Assembly (NCBI RefSeq): GCF_000222025.1
Contig: NZ_AFQO01000015.1
Span: 124,001-188,000, forward strand
Source: Haemophilus haemolyticus M19501
GTDB lineage: Bacteria > Pseudomonadota > Gammaproteobacteria > Enterobacterales > Pasteurellaceae
Direction: 5' to 3'
Length of the DNA stretch: 64,000 bases
Below the pieces are notes generated by a model that saw only the letters and a list, made by a program, of their open reading frames with translations, ran no database searches and had not been told where the DNA came from. Both the position numbers and the translations under genes were made by a program. Below are positions 18,541 to 29,996 of this stretch, piece after piece; the stretch's first letter is position 1, and each line of letters begins with the position of its first letter.

Positions 18541-20260
18541 TAGTTGTCTCCTCTTGAGGTTTACTTAAAATCATTTCATTCATTGCGCCACCACGGATTT
18601 GCATTGGATACACATGCTCAGATTCATCTACATTAATATCCACAAAGACTAATTTATTTTTAATGCTGAATGCTTCTTGCAATTTGCTTTCAAGTTCATC
18701 AGGGGTAGCAATTTTTATACCGACATGACCGTAAGATTCTGCTAATTTCACAAAATCAGGCAAGGAATTCATATAGGTTTGCGAATGGCGACCAGAATAA
18801 ATCAAATCTTGCCATTGTTTTACCATTCCCAAGAAATGATTATTTAAACAAATAATAACAACAGGGATACCATACTGCGTTGCGGTAGAAAGCTCTTGAA
18901 TATTCATTTGAATACTTCCATCACCAGTCACACAAACAACTGTTCCTTCTGGATGAGCCAATTTCACACCTAATGCAGCGGGTAAACCAAATCCCATGGT
19001 GCCTGCGCCCCCAGAATTAATCCAATGACGCGGTTCATCGAATGGATAATGTAACGCAGCAAACATTTGGTGCTGACCTACATCAGAAGCCACATAAGCT
19101 TGTCCTTTCGTGAGGCGATATACCGCTTCCATAACTTGTTGTGGTTTAATCACGCTAGAAGTGCGGTCAAATTCCAAACATTTTTTTGCTTTCCATTGGT
19201 TGATTTCTTGCCACCAACTTTCAAGATCTGTTTGAGATTTCAATCCCTCTTCATTCAATAAACTCAAAAATTCTTCCAAGACATTTTTCGCATTTCCGAC
19301 AATTGGAATCGCTGCTGGAACATTTTTAGAAATCGAGGTTGGATCAATATCAATATGAATTACTTTGGCATTTGGGCAATATTTTTCTAAATTATTTGTT
19401 GTGCGATCATCAAAACGAACGCCAATCCCCAAAATAAGATCACTTTCGTGCATTGCCGTATTAGCTTCGAAAGTACCGTGCATCCCTAACATGCCTAGGA
19501 ATTGTTTATCTGTACTTGGATAAGCCCCTAACCCCATTAATGATGAAGTAACTGGCAAATTTAAACGTTGTGCAAACTGAATTAACTGTTGACTACATTC
19601 AGCAGCAATTGCACCACCACCGACGAAAAGTATTGGTTTCTTCGCTACTAAAAGTGCTTTTAATGCTTTTTTAATTTGGCCTTTGTGCCCATTTACTGTT
19701 GGATTATAAGAACGTAATTCTACAGATTCAGGGTATTCATAAGGATATTTAAAATTCGGATTTACGGTATCTTTTGGAATATCCACCACTACAGGACCTG
19801 GACGACCAGTTGATGCGATATAAAAAGCTTTTTTCAAAATAGAGGGAATATCTTCCGCTTTTTTGACAATAAAGCTATGCTTCACAACTGGACGAGAAAT
19901 CCCCACCATATCACATTCTTGGAATGCATCTCGGCCAATTAAATTACTCATGACCTGACCAGAAATAATGACCATAGGCACAGAATCTGTATAAGCCGTT
20001 AAAATCCCGGTGATTGCATTTGTTGCTCCGGGTCCTGAAGTCACTAACACACATCCAACTTTACCTGTAGAACGAGCATAACCATCCGCCATGTGTACAG
20101 CCGCTTGTTCATGGCGAACTAAAATATGTTCAATACCACCTAGTGTATGGATCGCATCATAAATATCTAATACTGCCCCACCTGGATAACCAAATAAATA
20201 CTCTACGCCTTCATCACGTAAAGATTGAACCACCATCTCTGCGCCAGATAACTTCTTCAT
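18533..20260 (-). CDS. ilvI: Acetolactate synthase III catalytic subunit
   Basis: The 575-residue thiamine-diphosphate enzyme has [15 protein letters not shown], the ThDP-activating glutamate in [15 protein letters not shown], the FAD-associated central domain, and the ThDP motif [15 protein letters not shown] with a following NN. It condenses pyruvate to acetolactate or with 2-oxobutyrate to acetohydroxybutyrate. The 266 bases upstream hold a USS-like pair near the start and AT-rich DNA; I see no leader peptide rich in Leu, Val or Ile codons. Confidence 0.97.
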   Translation of the reverse strand: MKKLSGAEMVVQSLRDEGVEYLFGYPGGAVLDIYDAIHTLGGIEHILVRHEQAAVHMADGYARSTGKVGCVLVTSGPGATNAITGILTAYTDSVPMVIISGQVMSNLIGRDAFQECDMVGISRPVVKHSFIVKKAEDIPSILKKAFYIASTGRPGPVVVDIPKDTVNPNFKYPYEYPESVELRSYNPTVNGHKGQIKKALKALLVAKKPILFVGGGAIAAECSQQLIQFAQRLNLPVTSSLMGLGAYPSTDKQFLGMLGMHGTFEANTAMHESDLILGIGVRFDDRTTNNLEKYCPNAKVIHIDIDPTSISKNVPAAIPIVGNAKNVLEEFLSLLNEEGLKSQTDLESWWQEINQWKAKKCLEFDRTSSVIKPQQVMEAVYRLTKGQAYVASDVGQHQMFAALHYPFDEPRHWINSGGAGTMGFGLPAALGVKLAHPEGTVVCVTGDGSIQMNIQELSTATQYGIPVVIICLNNHFLGMVKQWQDLIYSGRHSQTYMNSLPDFVKLAESYGHVGIKIATPDELESKLQEAFSIKNKLVFVDINVDESEHVYPMQIRGGAMNEMILSKPQEETTNA

Positions 20261-20448
20261 TTTTCACTCCTTAAATTCACCGCACTTTCAAAAGTGCCCA
20301 TGATTTGTATCAATGATTTACATCATACTAAGCAAAAAGTTTTTGTCTAGTCTACATAACGGCTAAAAACACCTACAAAACAGAATAAAAAGTCAAGAAA
20401 TAATACAAAATTAGATTTTTATAAAAAAAATAACACTTTTAAATAAAA

Positions 20449-20471
20449 AAATGCGACCTTATGTCGCATTT
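20449..20471 (-). terminator. Terminator of lysW
   Basis: AAATGCGAC (20449-20457) pairs with GTCGCATTT (20463-20471). On the minus strand it is followed by a T run, about 56 bases after the lysW stop. Confidence 0.88.
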
Positions 20472-20526
20472 TATAAACTTACCAAAATTTTATATTTTAT
20501 TTATATTCTTGAGCAAGATCACATTT

Positions 20527-22047
20527 TTAACGTTTTTTCACTGCAAATACGATTAAAAATAATGAAATCGCTGTCGCAGCAAAACCAGCTAAACCTGAAT
20601 AAGTAAACCCTACCACAATGTAACCAATAGAAGTCGCTGTTGCAACTGTGGCAGCATAAGGAAGCTGAGTAGTCACATGATCCATATGGTTACATTTTGC
20701 ACCAGTTGAAGATAAAATCGTTGTATCAGATACTGGCGAACAGTGGTCACCACATACAGCCCCCGCCATTACTGCTGATAAACAAGGGAGTAATAATTCT
20801 GGCGCCGCATTTGCAGCCATAGCCGCTGCAATTGGTAGCATAATGCCAAATGTCCCCCAGCTCGTACCTGTTGAGAACGCCATTGCAGAACCAAGAATAA
20901 ATAAAATTACTGGTAAGAATTGCATTGGGATATTACCAGAAACAAGAGAAGATAAATATTTACCAGTTTGCATATCCCCAACGACTTTATTAATTGTCCA
21001 CGCAAAGAATAAAATCGCAATGGCACCAGACATTGATTTAATACCTGAAATCCAAGAGCGTGCATATTCTGGAACACTGACTTGACGATCAAGAATAATT
21101 AATAAAGTAGAAACAAGAATAGAGCAAGTACCACCAAAAACTAAAGAAGTTCCAACAACAGTATTTTCAAATGCACCTAGAATGCTAAATTCTTTTCCAT
21201 CCGCTGCTAATGCATCTGCACCCGTGTAAATCATCATTGAAACTGTTGAAATAATTAAAACTAAAATAGGCAATACAAGATTACGTACGTGACCTTTTGC
21301 ACCCGTTTCTTCTTCTAATTCATTTTCAGAATCTTCCAAAGCTAATTTTTCATGGCGTGCCATTGAAGCAATATCGAAAGAAAAATATGCAACAAAGAAC
21401 ACCATGATAATTGAGAAAATGGCATAGAAGTTCATTGAGCTCATTGCCACGAATGCACCAATTGGTGTGTATTCAGTGATCGAATAAGTCGCTAATAAAC
21501 CGCCTACTAAAGTAATAATGTATGCGCCCCAACTTGAAACAGGCATCATTACACACATCGGTGCTGCCGTTGAATCCAAAATATAAGCGAGTTTCGCACG
21601 AGAAACTTTAAAACGGTCTGTCACTGGACGAGCAATTGCGCCTACAGCAAGACTGTGGAAATAATCATCAATAAAAGTAACAAAAACTAATGATGCAGCT
21701 AATAATTTAGCACCACGACGACCTTTAATACGGTTTTGTGCCCATTCAGCAAACGCACGATTACTGCCTGATACCGTTAAAAGTGCGGTTAAAACACCAA
21801 GCAATAATAAGAACAAAACAATGTTCATATTAGAGTTAATTGCGCCATCAGCATAAACAAGTGAAATCACGTTGCTTGATAAATAGCTGAAAGACGAACC
21901 AATATTCCAGCCGCCTAACATTAACGCACCAACAATAATCCCTGCGCTGAGAGACACCAATACACGACGAGTTGCAATCGCCAAGACAATCGCCAATAAA
22001 GCTGGAATGATTGACCAAACTGAGGATGAAAAATCGATAAGTTCCAT
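20527..22047 (-). CDS. lysW: NhaC-family transporter, predicted lysine transporter LysW
   Basis: The 506-residue protein has about 11-12 membrane helices with the NhaC-type core: DDYFHSLAVGAIARPVTD, STAAPMCVMMPVSSWGAY, FSTGTSWGTFGIMLPIA and CGDHCSPVSDTTILSSTGA. By homology alone it would be called a Na+/H+ antiporter. The lysine riboswitch directly upstream argues for lysine uptake, as predicted for Pasteurellaceae LysW. The start at 22047 (MELIDFSSSVW) is preferred over one 13 codons upstream that would enter the leader. An uptake-signal core (21781-21789) encodes LTAL in a helix. Confidence 0.85.
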   Translation of the reverse strand: MELIDFSSSVWSIIPALLAIVLAIATRRVLVSLSAGIIVGALMLGGWNIGSSFSYLSSNVISLVYADGAINSNMNIVLFLLLLGVLTALLTVSGSNRAFAEWAQNRIKGRRGAKLLAASLVFVTFIDDYFHSLAVGAIARPVTDRFKVSRAKLAYILDSTAAPMCVMMPVSSWGAYIITLVGGLLATYSITEYTPIGAFVAMSSMNFYAIFSIIMVFFVAYFSFDIASMARHEKLALEDSENELEEETGAKGHVRNLVLPILVLIISTVSMMIYTGADALAADGKEFSILGAFENTVVGTSLVFGGTCSILVSTLLIILDRQVSVPEYARSWISGIKSMSGAIAILFFAWTINKVVGDMQTGKYLSSLVSGNIPMQFLPVILFILGSAMAFSTGTSWGTFGIMLPIAAAMAANAAPELLLPCLSAVMAGAVCGDHCSPVSDTTILSSTGAKCNHMDHVTTQLPYAATVATATSIGYIVVGFTYSGLAGFAATAISLFLIVFAVKKR

Positions 22048-22127
22048 TAAGAGATACCTACAATTAATGGAGAGAACGGAAAGCAAAGGACAGAATAAGA
22101 CCAGAACAACCGTAGCGCTCCATAGTT

Positions 22128-22285
22128 AATCAAAAAAACTATGACAGTGTCGCCCCTTTCGAGTACGCCACCAACCAAACAAAATGACTTCTGTTTGATT
22201 TCGGCAATCATTCCTTTCTTTTTTCTTCATCGTTATCCACTCTGAAAAAATACTTATAATGATTGCACCTCTACTTTTGTAGTGA
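22128..22285 (-). promoter_or_regulatory. Lysine riboswitch (L box)
   Basis: The minus strand shows the ordered conserved blocks of the L box: AGAGGTGC (22265-22272), AAGTA, TGATTGCCGA, TTTGGTTGGTGGCG, then GAAAGGGGCGACACTGTCAT ending at 22141. The 3' end overlaps a possible switch hairpin, CATAGTT pairing with AACTATG (22121-22127 and 22137-22143). The lysW start is about 80 bases further on, so translational or transcriptional control is possible. A weak promoter (TTGGCA-17-TAATCT) lies at 22292-22320. An open frame in this stretch is a shadow of the structured RNA. Confidence 0.88.
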
Positions 22286-22499
22286 TTCAAGAGATTACCG
22301 TAAAAAAATCCAAATGCCAACAGGTTTTATAAAATTTTTTATTAGATTGAATTAAAAATATAAAAAATAAACAAAAAGAAATTTAAAGATATATACCTGC
22401 TCCGACCATTTATTTAAAATAGATATTTACAATAAATATTATTTTCTCTATTATTAAATAAATTTTTCCACATACAAGATTATTTTATCGAGGTTTATT

Positions 22500-22904
22500 A
22501 TGAGCGAATTAGCAAAAGGTTTGACAAATCTTCGTAGTTTACGTGCGGCAGTGCGCGAATTAACTTTAGAACAAGCGGAAAGTGCTCTTGAAAAATTACA
22601 AACTGCTGTTGAAGAGAAACGTGCTAATGAAGCAGAATTAATTAAAGCAGAAACAGAGCGAAAAGAACGTTTAGCTAAATATAAAGAATTAATGGAAAAA
22701 GAAGGTATTACACCTGAAGAATTACAAGAGATCTTTGGTACAGCAGCAACATCTGCTAGAGCAAAACGTCCACCTCGCCCAGCAAAATATGCATTTATTG
22801 ATGAAAATGGCGAGCGTAAAACATGGACTGGCCAAGGCCGCACACCACGCCCAATTCAAAATGCATTGAATTCTGGTAAATCATTATCTGATTTCGAAAT
22901 TTAA
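22500..22904 (+). CDS. hns: H-NS nucleoid-associated protein
   Basis: The 134-residue protein has an N-terminal coiled-coil oligomerisation part (about 1-65), a linker rich in Arg and Pro, and the C-terminal DNA-binding domain with TWTGQGRTPRPIQ. It binds AT-rich DNA and silences horizontally acquired genes. The 450 bases between it and lysW hold the riboswitch (22128-22285) and then about 200 very AT-rich bases without a gene; curved AT tracts there suit H-NS autoregulation, an inference. A GAGG ribosome site precedes the ATG. Confidence 0.96.
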   Translation: MSELAKGLTNLRSLRAAVRELTLEQAESALEKLQTAVEEKRANEAELIKAETERKERLAKYKELMEKEGITPEELQEIFGTAATSARAKRPPRPAKYAFIDENGERKTWTGQGRTPRPIQNALNSGKSLSDFEI

Positions 22905-22920
22905 TTTTTCTATTTGAAAC

Positions 22921-22950
22921 TAGAACCCATTTTTATGGGTTCTATTTTTT
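22921..22950 (+). terminator. Terminator of hns
   Basis: TAGAACCCAT (22921-22930) pairs with ATGGGTTCTA (22935-22944), followed by TTTTTT. Confidence 0.9.
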
Positions 22951-22974
22951 TATCTAAACGTAGCACACAACATT

Positions 22975-23811
22975 ATGATCGAAAAAAAAATATTACTCAC
23001 CGATTGTCCCGATGATAAAGGCTTAATAGCTAAAATAACCAACATTTGTTACAAACATCAACTAAACATTCTGCATAATAATGAATTTGTAGATTTTGAA
23101 ACCAAGCATTTCTTTATGCGTACAGAATTGGAAGGTATTTTTAACGAAGCTACTTTATTAGAAGATCTAAAATATAGCTTACCCGAAGGAACGCATTGTC
23201 GATTAATTAGTACACAACGTAAACGAATTGTTATTTTAGTCACAAAAGAAGCTCACTGTCTCGGCGATATTTTAATGAAAAATTATTATGGTGCGCTTGA
23301 TGTAGAAATTGCTGCAGTGATTGGCAACCATGATAATTTACGCGAACTCGTTGAGCGTTTTAATATTCCGTTTCATTTGGTTAGTCATGAAGGCTTAACT
23401 CGTATTGAGCACGATAAATTATTAGCTGAAAAAATTGATGAATACACGCCAGATTATATTGTCCTCGCTAAATATATGCGTGTGTTAAATCCTGAATTTG
23501 TCGCTCATTATCCAAATCGAGTGATTAATATCCATCATTCATTCTTACCTGCTTTTATTGGTGCCAAGCCTTATCAACAAGCCTATGAACGAGGTGTAAA
23601 AATTATCGGCGCAACGGCTCATTTCATTAATAATGAATTGGATCAAGGCCCAATCATTATGCAAAACGTCATTAATGTGGATCATACTTATAGCGCTGAA
23701 GCAATGATGCGTGCTGGCCGTGATGTGGAAAAAACCGTGCTAAGTCGTGCCCTTGATCTTGCTTTACACGATAGAATTTTTGTTTATAAAAATAAAACGG
23801 TGGTGTTGTAG
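22975..23811 (+). CDS. purU: Formyltetrahydrofolate deformylase
   Basis: The 278-residue enzyme has an N-terminal ACT domain ([19 protein letters not shown]) and a formyltransferase fold with [24 protein letters not shown] and ELDQGPI. It hydrolyses 10-formyl-THF to formate and THF, balancing one-carbon pools. It lacks an obvious strong ribosome site. Its stop overlaps the aroA GTG by one base. Confidence 0.95.
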   Translation: MIEKKILLTDCPDDKGLIAKITNICYKHQLNILHNNEFVDFETKHFFMRTELEGIFNEATLLEDLKYSLPEGTHCRLISTQRKRIVILVTKEAHCLGDILMKNYYGALDVEIAAVIGNHDNLRELVERFNIPFHLVSHEGLTRIEHDKLLAEKIDEYTPDYIVLAKYMRVLNPEFVAHYPNRVINIHHSFLPAFIGAKPYQQAYERGVKIIGATAHFINNELDQGPIIMQNVINVDHTYSAEAMMRAGRDVEKTVLSRALDLALHDRIFVYKNKTVVL

Positions 23812-25109
23812 TGGAAAAAATCACCCTTGCGCCAATAAGTGCGGTTGAAGGAACAATTAATTTACCAGGTTCTAAAAGTTTATCTAATCGCGCATTACTT
23901 TTAGCCGCCTTAGCTAAAGGCACAACAAAAGTAACCAATTTATTAGATAGCGATGATATTCGACATATGCTTAACGCACTCAAAGCATTAGGCGTACGCT
24001 ATCAGCTTTCTGACGACAAAACTATTTGTGAAATAGAGGGATTAGGCGGAGCATTCAATATACAGGATAATCTTTCGCTCTTTCTTGGCAATGCGGGGAC
24101 GGCAATGCGTCCATTAACCGCTGCGCTTTGCTTAAAAGGCACCTCCGAAGTTGAAATCATCTTAACGGGTGAACCTCGTATGAAAGAGCGTCCAATACTC
24201 CATTTAGTCGATGCTTTACGCCAAGCGGGTGCAGATATTCGCTACTTAGAAAATGAAGGTTATCCTCCGCTCGCAATTCGCAACAAAGGAATAAAAGGTG
24301 GAAATGTAAAAATTAATGGCTCTATTTCATCCCAATTTTTGACCGCACTTTTAATGTCTGCACCACTTGCAGAAAATGACACAGAAATCGAAATTATCGG
24401 TGAACTAGTCTCTAAACCCTATATTGACATCACCCTTGCGATGATGCGAGATTTTGGTGTAGACGTTGAAAACCATCACTATCAAAAATTTCAAGTTAAG
24501 GGAAATCAATCCTACGTTTCACCTGGAAAATATTTGGTAGAAGGCGATGCCTCATCAGCATCTTACTTTCTCGCAGCTGGCGCCATTAAAGGAAAAGTGA
24601 AAGTAACGGGAATTGGTAAAAACTCTATTCAAGGCGATCGTTTATTTGCTGATGTCTTAGAAAAAATGGGGGCAAAAATTACTTGGGGAGAGGATTTTAT
24701 TCAAGCCGAACGTGATGAATTGCATGGCATTGATATGGATATGAACCACATTCCAGATGCCGCAATGACGATTGCTACCACTGCTCTTTTTGCTAAAGGG
24801 GAAAGCGTCATTCGAAATATTTATAACTGGCGTGTGAAAGAAACAGATCGTTTAACAGCAATGGCAACCGAACTGCGTAAAGTCGGTGCAGAAGTCGAAG
24901 AAGGTGAAGATTTTATTCGAATTCAACCGCTTGCACTCAATCAGTTTAAACATGCTGATATTGAAACTTATAACGATCACCGCATGGCAATGTGTTTTTC
25001 TCTAATCGCTCTGTCCAATACACCAGTGACAATTTTAGATCCCAAATGTACTGCCAAAACCTTTCCAACATTCTTTAGTGAATTTGAGAAAATCTGCTTA
25101 AGAGATTAA
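23811..25109 (+). CDS. aroA: EPSP synthase (3-phosphoshikimate 1-carboxyvinyltransferase)
   Basis: The 432-residue protein has the class I EPSPS signatures [20 protein letters not shown] and [15 protein letters not shown], and the late RVKETDRL and [10 protein letters not shown]. It catalyses the sixth step of the shikimate pathway. It starts with GTG, sharing its first G with the TAG stop of purU (TAGTG), which implies coupling. An uptake-signal core lies just after the start at about 23839. Confidence 0.97.
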   Translation: MEKITLAPISAVEGTINLPGSKSLSNRALLLAALAKGTTKVTNLLDSDDIRHMLNALKALGVRYQLSDDKTICEIEGLGGAFNIQDNLSLFLGNAGTAMRPLTAALCLKGTSEVEIILTGEPRMKERPILHLVDALRQAGADIRYLENEGYPPLAIRNKGIKGGNVKINGSISSQFLTALLMSAPLAENDTEIEIIGELVSKPYIDITLAMMRDFGVDVENHHYQKFQVKGNQSYVSPGKYLVEGDASSASYFLAAGAIKGKVKVTGIGKNSIQGDRLFADVLEKMGAKITWGEDFIQAERDELHGIDMDMNHIPDAAMTIATTALFAKGESVIRNIYNWRVKETDRLTAMATELRKVGAEVEEGEDFIRIQPLALNQFKHADIETYNDHRMAMCFSLIALSNTPVTILDPKCTAKTFPTFFSEFEKICLRD

Positions 25110-25114
25110 ATTAA

Positions 25115-25160
25115 AAAGTGCGGTAAATTTCAAAACAGTTTTCAAAATTAACCGCACTTT
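25115..25160. terminator. Inverted uptake-signal pair between convergent aroA and rarA
   Basis: AAAGTGCGGT (25115-25124) and ACCGCACTTT (25151-25160) flank a 26-base loop between two converging genes. It is a plausible bidirectional terminator, although the loop is long. Confidence 0.6.
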
Positions 25161-25190
25161 CATTCCATTCTAAAAAATCCTAAATAAAGA

Positions 25191-26531
25191 TTATTTATAC
25201 CGTCTTTTCACCGCACTTTTATCTTGCTCACGTAATCGTTCTAGTTTTTCCTTAATCTGAATTTCCATACCTCTATTCGTCGGAAAATAATATTGAGTGT
25301 CTTTTAATTCAGGCGGGAAATAATTTTCACCTGCCACATAAGCGTTAGGTTCATCATGAGCATAACGATATTCAGCACCATAGCCAAGCTCTTTCATTAA
25401 ATTAGTCGGCGCATTGCGTAAATGTGGTGGAACATCATAATCTGGCAAATCTTTCGCTTGCTGTTTCGCAGTGTTAAATGCGGTATAAACGGCATTACTT
25501 TTTGGCGCTACCGCAAGATAGATAATGGCTTGGGCAATGGCTCGCTCCCCTTCATAAGCTCCCACTCTAGTAAAGCAATCCCAAGCAGCCAATGCGACTT
25601 GCATAGCTCGAGGATCTGCATTTCCCACATCTTCTGAAGCAATGGCAAGTAATCGTCGCGCAACATATAAAGGATCACCGCCTGCCGTTAAAATTCGTGC
25701 ATACCAATACAATGCCGCATCTGGTGCAGAACCGCGAACAGATTTATGTAGCGCAGAAATTAAATCATAGAAACGATCACCTTGTTTATCAAATCTCGCT
25801 TGACGTTCGCCTAAGACTTCTTTTAATAAAGTGTGGTCAATTTTCTTTCCATTTTCCGTTTCATCCGCCATATCCACCATTAATTCGAGGCAATTCAAAG
25901 CTAATCGTGCATCCCCATTAACATATTCGGCAAGTACTTGCAGTAAATTCTCTTCTAAAATTAACCGCTCTTTACCCAATCCACGTTTAGGATCTTCTAC
26001 AGCTTGCTGCAAAACTTGTTCAATTTCAGCCGTTGTGAGTGATTTCAGCACATACACTCGGGCACGAGAAAGCAACGCATTATTTAGCTCAAAAGATGGA
26101 TTTTCTGTTGTCGCCCCAATGAAAATAACCGTTCCGTCTTCAATGTGCGGTAAAAATGCATCTTGCTGGCTTTTATTAAAACGATGGACTTCATCCACAA
26201 ACAAGATGGTTTTACGATCTGCAAGACAATTTTGTTTTGCACGATCAATGGCTTCACGAATTTCTTTGATGCCACTCGTCACCGCAGAAATTCGCTCAAC
26301 TTCTGCATTAATACGTTGCGCAATAATTTCTGCGAGCGTTGTTTTTCCTGTACCTGGTGGCCCCCAGAAAATCATAGAATGAATATGCCCAGCTTGAATA
26401 GCTTTACGCAGTGGCTTACCTTCACCAATAAGATGAGTTTGCCCAAAATACTGCTCTAGACTCGTTGGACGCATCTTGGCTGCCAGTGGACGAAAATCAT
26501 TTTCGGCAAAATCAAAATTGAGGTTCGACAT
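25191..26531 (-). CDS. rarA: RarA (MgsA), replication-associated AAA+ ATPase
   Basis: The 446-residue protein has Walker [12 protein letters not shown], Walker [22 protein letters not shown], sensor 1 GATTENPSF, and a C-terminal tetramerisation domain with [13 protein letters not shown] and [18 protein letters not shown]. It acts at stalled forks with SSB. The last gene of the lrp-ftsK-lolA-rarA run. Confidence 0.95.
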   Translation of the reverse strand: MSNLNFDFAENDFRPLAAKMRPTSLEQYFGQTHLIGEGKPLRKAIQAGHIHSMIFWGPPGTGKTTLAEIIAQRINAEVERISAVTSGIKEIREAIDRAKQNCLADRKTILFVDEVHRFNKSQQDAFLPHIEDGTVIFIGATTENPSFELNNALLSRARVYVLKSLTTAEIEQVLQQAVEDPKRGLGKERLILEENLLQVLAEYVNGDARLALNCLELMVDMADETENGKKIDHTLLKEVLGERQARFDKQGDRFYDLISALHKSVRGSAPDAALYWYARILTAGGDPLYVARRLLAIASEDVGNADPRAMQVALAAWDCFTRVGAYEGERAIAQAIIYLAVAPKSNAVYTAFNTAKQQAKDLPDYDVPPHLRNAPTNLMKELGYGAEYRYAHDEPNAYVAGENYFPPELKDTQYYFPTNRGMEIQIKEKLERLREQDKSAVKRRYK

Positions 26532-26551
26532 GTTTATTTCTCACAAAATTG

Positions 26552-26573
26552 AAGGGCGTATTTCTACGCCCTT
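26552..26573 (-). terminator. Hairpin between lolA and rarA
   Basis: AAGGGCGTA pairs with TACGCCCTT around TTTC. The minus-strand tail is CAATTTTG, so it may only partly terminate and lower rarA expression relative to lolA. Confidence 0.55.
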
Positions 26574-26591
26574 ATTTCAAATAATCATTCA

Positions 26592-27209
26592 TTATTTTTT
26601 ACGTTGATCATCCACTTCAACGCCTTTTTCTGGCTTGAATTGGAACAAGCTATCAGACAAGGTTTGATTAGTAATATTACGTAAAACATAAAGATTGGTT
26701 TGACCATCTTTCTCGGTCGTACTGAAATTTCTCAATATTCCATTAACATCAACGCGAATATCAAATTGCTTAATATTGCTTGTTGATAAGGTTGGTTTTA
26801 ACACAAAAGTATCCGCTTGTTGTGTTACCGTATATTGATGCCAATGGGTCTTATCATCACTGGTAAGCAACACGAAAGGCGTGTTACTTACCGCATCTTT
26901 AACCCATTGTGCCGTTACTTGTTGCACAAATGGATCATAGAACCATAAGGTTTTACCATCAGAAATAATCTGGGTTTCTTGAGGGGTTTGAGTCTCCATG
27001 CGGAATAAATTTGGGCGTTTAATTTGAAGTTTGCCACTTCCTTGTTGAACATTTTTGCCACTTCCAGAAGTCACTGTTTGCACAAATTCTGCGCTTAAAA
27101 CATCGACTTTAGCCAAACGCATTTGTAATTCACTTGCCGCATCAGCCAATGCCAAATTACTCAAACCAAGCAATGCAAGTGCGGTAAATTTTAGAGTTGT
27201 TTTTTTCAT
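26592..27209 (-). CDS. lolA: LolA, periplasmic lipoprotein carrier
   Basis: The 205-residue protein has a signal peptide ending NLALA-DAAS and the LolA fold: [53 protein letters not shown] and a terminal GVEVDDQRK. It ferries lipoproteins from LolCDE to LolB (40345-40974 in this window). An uptake-signal core (27177-27185) encodes FTAL inside the signal peptide. It lies 17 bases after ftsK. Confidence 0.96.
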   Translation of the reverse strand: MKKTTLKFTALALLGLSNLALADAASELQMRLAKVDVLSAEFVQTVTSGSGKNVQQGSGKLQIKRPNLFRMETQTPQETQIISDGKTLWFYDPFVQQVTAQWVKDAVSNTPFVLLTSDDKTHWHQYTVTQQADTFVLKPTLSTSNIKQFDIRVDVNGILRNFSTTEKDGQTNLYVLRNITNQTLSDSLFQFKPEKGVEVDDQRKK

Positions 27210-27226
27210 TTTACTTTCCTTTTAAA

Positions 27227-29995
27227 TTAGTATTCTGGACGACGCGATAAAATCTCACGCTTACCATTTTGCATTGGGCTGACAATCCCTTGTTCTTCCA
27301 TTTGATCCATAATGCGAGCGGCTCGGTTAAAACCTACGCTGAATTTACGTTGAATAGAAGATACTGAAGTTGTACCAGTATTAATAACAAAATCCATTAC
27401 TTCATCAAAGAGCGGATCTAATTCTCCACCACTTGATATTCCTTTTTCAACATTATCTTCATCATCCACACTTTCCAAAATTCCATCAATATAATCAGGT
27501 TTACCACGTGCTCGCCAATCATCCGCAATATTAATTACTTCGTCATCACTCATATAGGCTCCGTGTACGCGAATTAAATCAGATGAACCTTGTCCCGAAT
27601 AAAGCATATCTCCACGCCCTAAAAGGGCTTCTGCGCCACCTTGATCAAGGATAGTGCGTGAATCAATTTTACTTGCAACGGTAAAAGCAATGCGACTTGG
27701 AATATTTGCTTTAATTAAACCAGTAATCACATCCACAGAGGGGCGTTGTGTGGCTAAAATTAAATGGATACCAATGGCTCGGGCTTTTTGTGCCAAGCGA
27801 GCAATAAGTTCTTCGATTTGCTTACCTGCTACCATCATTAGATCAGCAAACTCATCAACAATAACCACAATATAACTCAATTTTTTCAATGCGGGTGGCA
27901 TTGCATCCATTGTATCGCCAGGTCGCCAAATTGGATTTGGCACTGGCATTCCCATTGCTTCATATTCATCTATTTTTTCGTTAAAGCCTTCAATGTTTCG
28001 TACGCGTAAAGCTGAAAGTAACTGATAACGACGTTCCATTTCATCTACGCACCAACGCAACGCATTAGCGGCTTTTTTCATATCCGTTACAACTGGTGTC
28101 AGTAAATGCGGAATATCATTATAAACAGAAAGTTCGACGACTTTAGGATCAATCATAATAAATTTCACATCTTCTGGTTGAACACGATAAAGTAAACTTA
28201 GAATCATCGTATTCACACCAACAGACTTACCTGATCCCGTTGAGCCGGCTACCAACAAATGTGGCATTTTCGCTAAATCAACAATCACTGCCTTTCCGCT
28301 AATATCTTTACCTAAAGCCATTGGCAAAGTGGCATGAGTATCACGGAATTCGCTGCTATCTAACACATCACGTAATGGCACCATTTGACGGTGAAGATTA
28401 GGTGTTTCAATACCAATATAAGGCTTACCAGGAATGGCCTCAGCTACACGAATTGAGCGGAACATTAATGCACGCGCCAAATCAGTATCAATACTCGTTA
28501 CTTTTGACGCTTTCACCCCAGGTTGTAATTCTAATTCATAGCGAGTGACAACTGGGCCTACAAGCACATCTTTTACAGTCGCTTTCACATTAAAATTACG
28601 TAATTGTTGCTCAATACGTTGAGATGTTTCCAAAACTTCTTCTTGCGTAATATTTTGTTCCACTGCGGGGTGTTTTGATAATAACTCTAAACTTGGTAAC
28701 GGTGTACTAGGCTTTTCACGTTTAGTTGTTTGCTGTTGGAATGCAGGATGAATCAAGCTACCGCTATAACCTTTATAATTAGGTGATTCCTCTTGATTTT
28801 TATCTAATTGAACATCCCTCATATCATCCTGTAAGGATACGTTAAATTTTAGTTCATCATCACCTAAACGGACTTTTTCATCAGCTTGAACATTAAAATT
28901 ATTATCCGCCATTTCCGTCAAGGATTCATGAGTCGGTTTTAATGAAACTGTTGGCATTTCATCATTTGTAAGCAAGGAAACCTTAGTAAAATCATCTGCA
29001 CTTTGATTCATTGAGACATTATCCTGAACAGCAGGCTTTATCGGTTTATTCCACAATGGCACAAAATCATTTTTACTTACCGTTTTTCCATGCGCGTCGC
29101 TCGATAAATTCACGCTAGGTAATGCTTCAGATTCAAACTCAAGAGAAAACTGAGGTTTTACACTCTCTTCAGGAGAAACTTCATATTCTGATTTAATCGA
29201 GACCTCTGGATTTAAACCATGAATATTAATTAAATGCGAAGGATGCTCAACTGAGTTTTCTTCTGCCTCTAAAGATGATTTTTGAGTTTCAATCTCACTA
29301 TTTTGTTCTACATTAAGATTATTTTGATCTAGATTTTCTGTTTCTGAACTATCTGATTTTACAATCACGATTTGCTCTAATTCTTCCGTTGTTTTTTCTT
29401 GCTCAACACGTTCTTTCTGCTCATTTTTCATTGTCAACCAATGATAAAAGGCCACAATCAGTCGAATTAATGAGGCGCCAGAGCAAAAAATAAAACCGAT
29501 TAAAGCAAATGTAAAACCAATTAAAACTGCTCCGAATTTACCTAATGCTGGATAAAGCCAATTTACAACAAGTGAACCGCCCAATACGCCACCACTTAAA
29601 TAAAAGGCATTACTTTGCAAAAGCAACATACTCATTACGCAAAGTCCAATAATCAGCATTGTAAAGCCAAAACTACGTAAAATAATTCGAATACAGGAAA
29701 GATTTTTAACTGCTTTTGTTTTCAATAAATAGATTGGTACAAAAAAAGCCGTAAAAGGAATAACATGGGCGACATAGCCTAAGAAAACAAAAGAAAGATC
29801 GATAATCCACGCACCAAATGCGCCGACTTTATTAATTGTTTCACCATGCGCACCAGCCGTTGCCCAAGAATTATCAAGCGGAGTATAACTTGACCAAGCA
29901 ATAATTAAATAAAGCCCGAAAAGTGCGGTCAATCCAAGTAAAAGTTCAGCTAAATACTGTCTTGGTGTAAATCGTTCTGTTATTTGTTTAATCAT
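27227..29995 (-). CDS. ftsK: FtsK, DNA translocase of cell division
   Basis: The 922-residue protein has four to five N-terminal membrane helices (to about 190), an acidic low-complexity linker (about 195-450), and the motor with Walker A GSTGSGKSVGVN and Walker B VIVDEFADLMM. The C-terminal gamma winged helix (SSIQRKFSVGFNRAARIMDQM) reads KOPS. It pumps DNA and activates XerCD at dif during septation. It is shorter than E. coli FtsK (about 1,300) because of a shorter linker. The start is one base after the lrp stop. Confidence 0.96.
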   Translation of the reverse strand: MIKQITERFTPRQYLAELLLGLTALFGLYLIIAWSSYTPLDNSWATAGAHGETINKVGAFGAWIIDLSFVFLGYVAHVIPFTAFFVPIYLLKTKAVKNLSCIRIILRSFGFTMLIIGLCVMSMLLLQSNAFYLSGGVLGGSLVVNWLYPALGKFGAVLIGFTFALIGFIFCSGASLIRLIVAFYHWLTMKNEQKERVEQEKTTEELEQIVIVKSDSSETENLDQNNLNVEQNSEIETQKSSLEAEENSVEHPSHLINIHGLNPEVSIKSEYEVSPEESVKPQFSLEFESEALPSVNLSSDAHGKTVSKNDFVPLWNKPIKPAVQDNVSMNQSADDFTKVSLLTNDEMPTVSLKPTHESLTEMADNNFNVQADEKVRLGDDELKFNVSLQDDMRDVQLDKNQEESPNYKGYSGSLIHPAFQQQTTKREKPSTPLPSLELLSKHPAVEQNITQEEVLETSQRIEQQLRNFNVKATVKDVLVGPVVTRYELELQPGVKASKVTSIDTDLARALMFRSIRVAEAIPGKPYIGIETPNLHRQMVPLRDVLDSSEFRDTHATLPMALGKDISGKAVIVDLAKMPHLLVAGSTGSGKSVGVNTMILSLLYRVQPEDVKFIMIDPKVVELSVYNDIPHLLTPVVTDMKKAANALRWCVDEMERRYQLLSALRVRNIEGFNEKIDEYEAMGMPVPNPIWRPGDTMDAMPPALKKLSYIVVIVDEFADLMMVAGKQIEELIARLAQKARAIGIHLILATQRPSVDVITGLIKANIPSRIAFTVASKIDSRTILDQGGAEALLGRGDMLYSGQGSSDLIRVHGAYMSDDEVINIADDWRARGKPDYIDGILESVDDEDNVEKGISSGGELDPLFDEVMDFVINTGTTSVSSIQRKFSVGFNRAARIMDQMEEQGIVSPMQNGKREILSRRPEY

Positions 29996-29996
29996 A

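Noticed and set aside
20527..22047. Plain Na+/H+ antiporter call
   Set aside because: Homology allows it, but the lysine riboswitch in the leader favours lysine transport.
22126..22320. A 64-codon frame upstream of lysW
   Set aside because: It lies in the lysine riboswitch; the conserved bases fit the RNA, not a protein.
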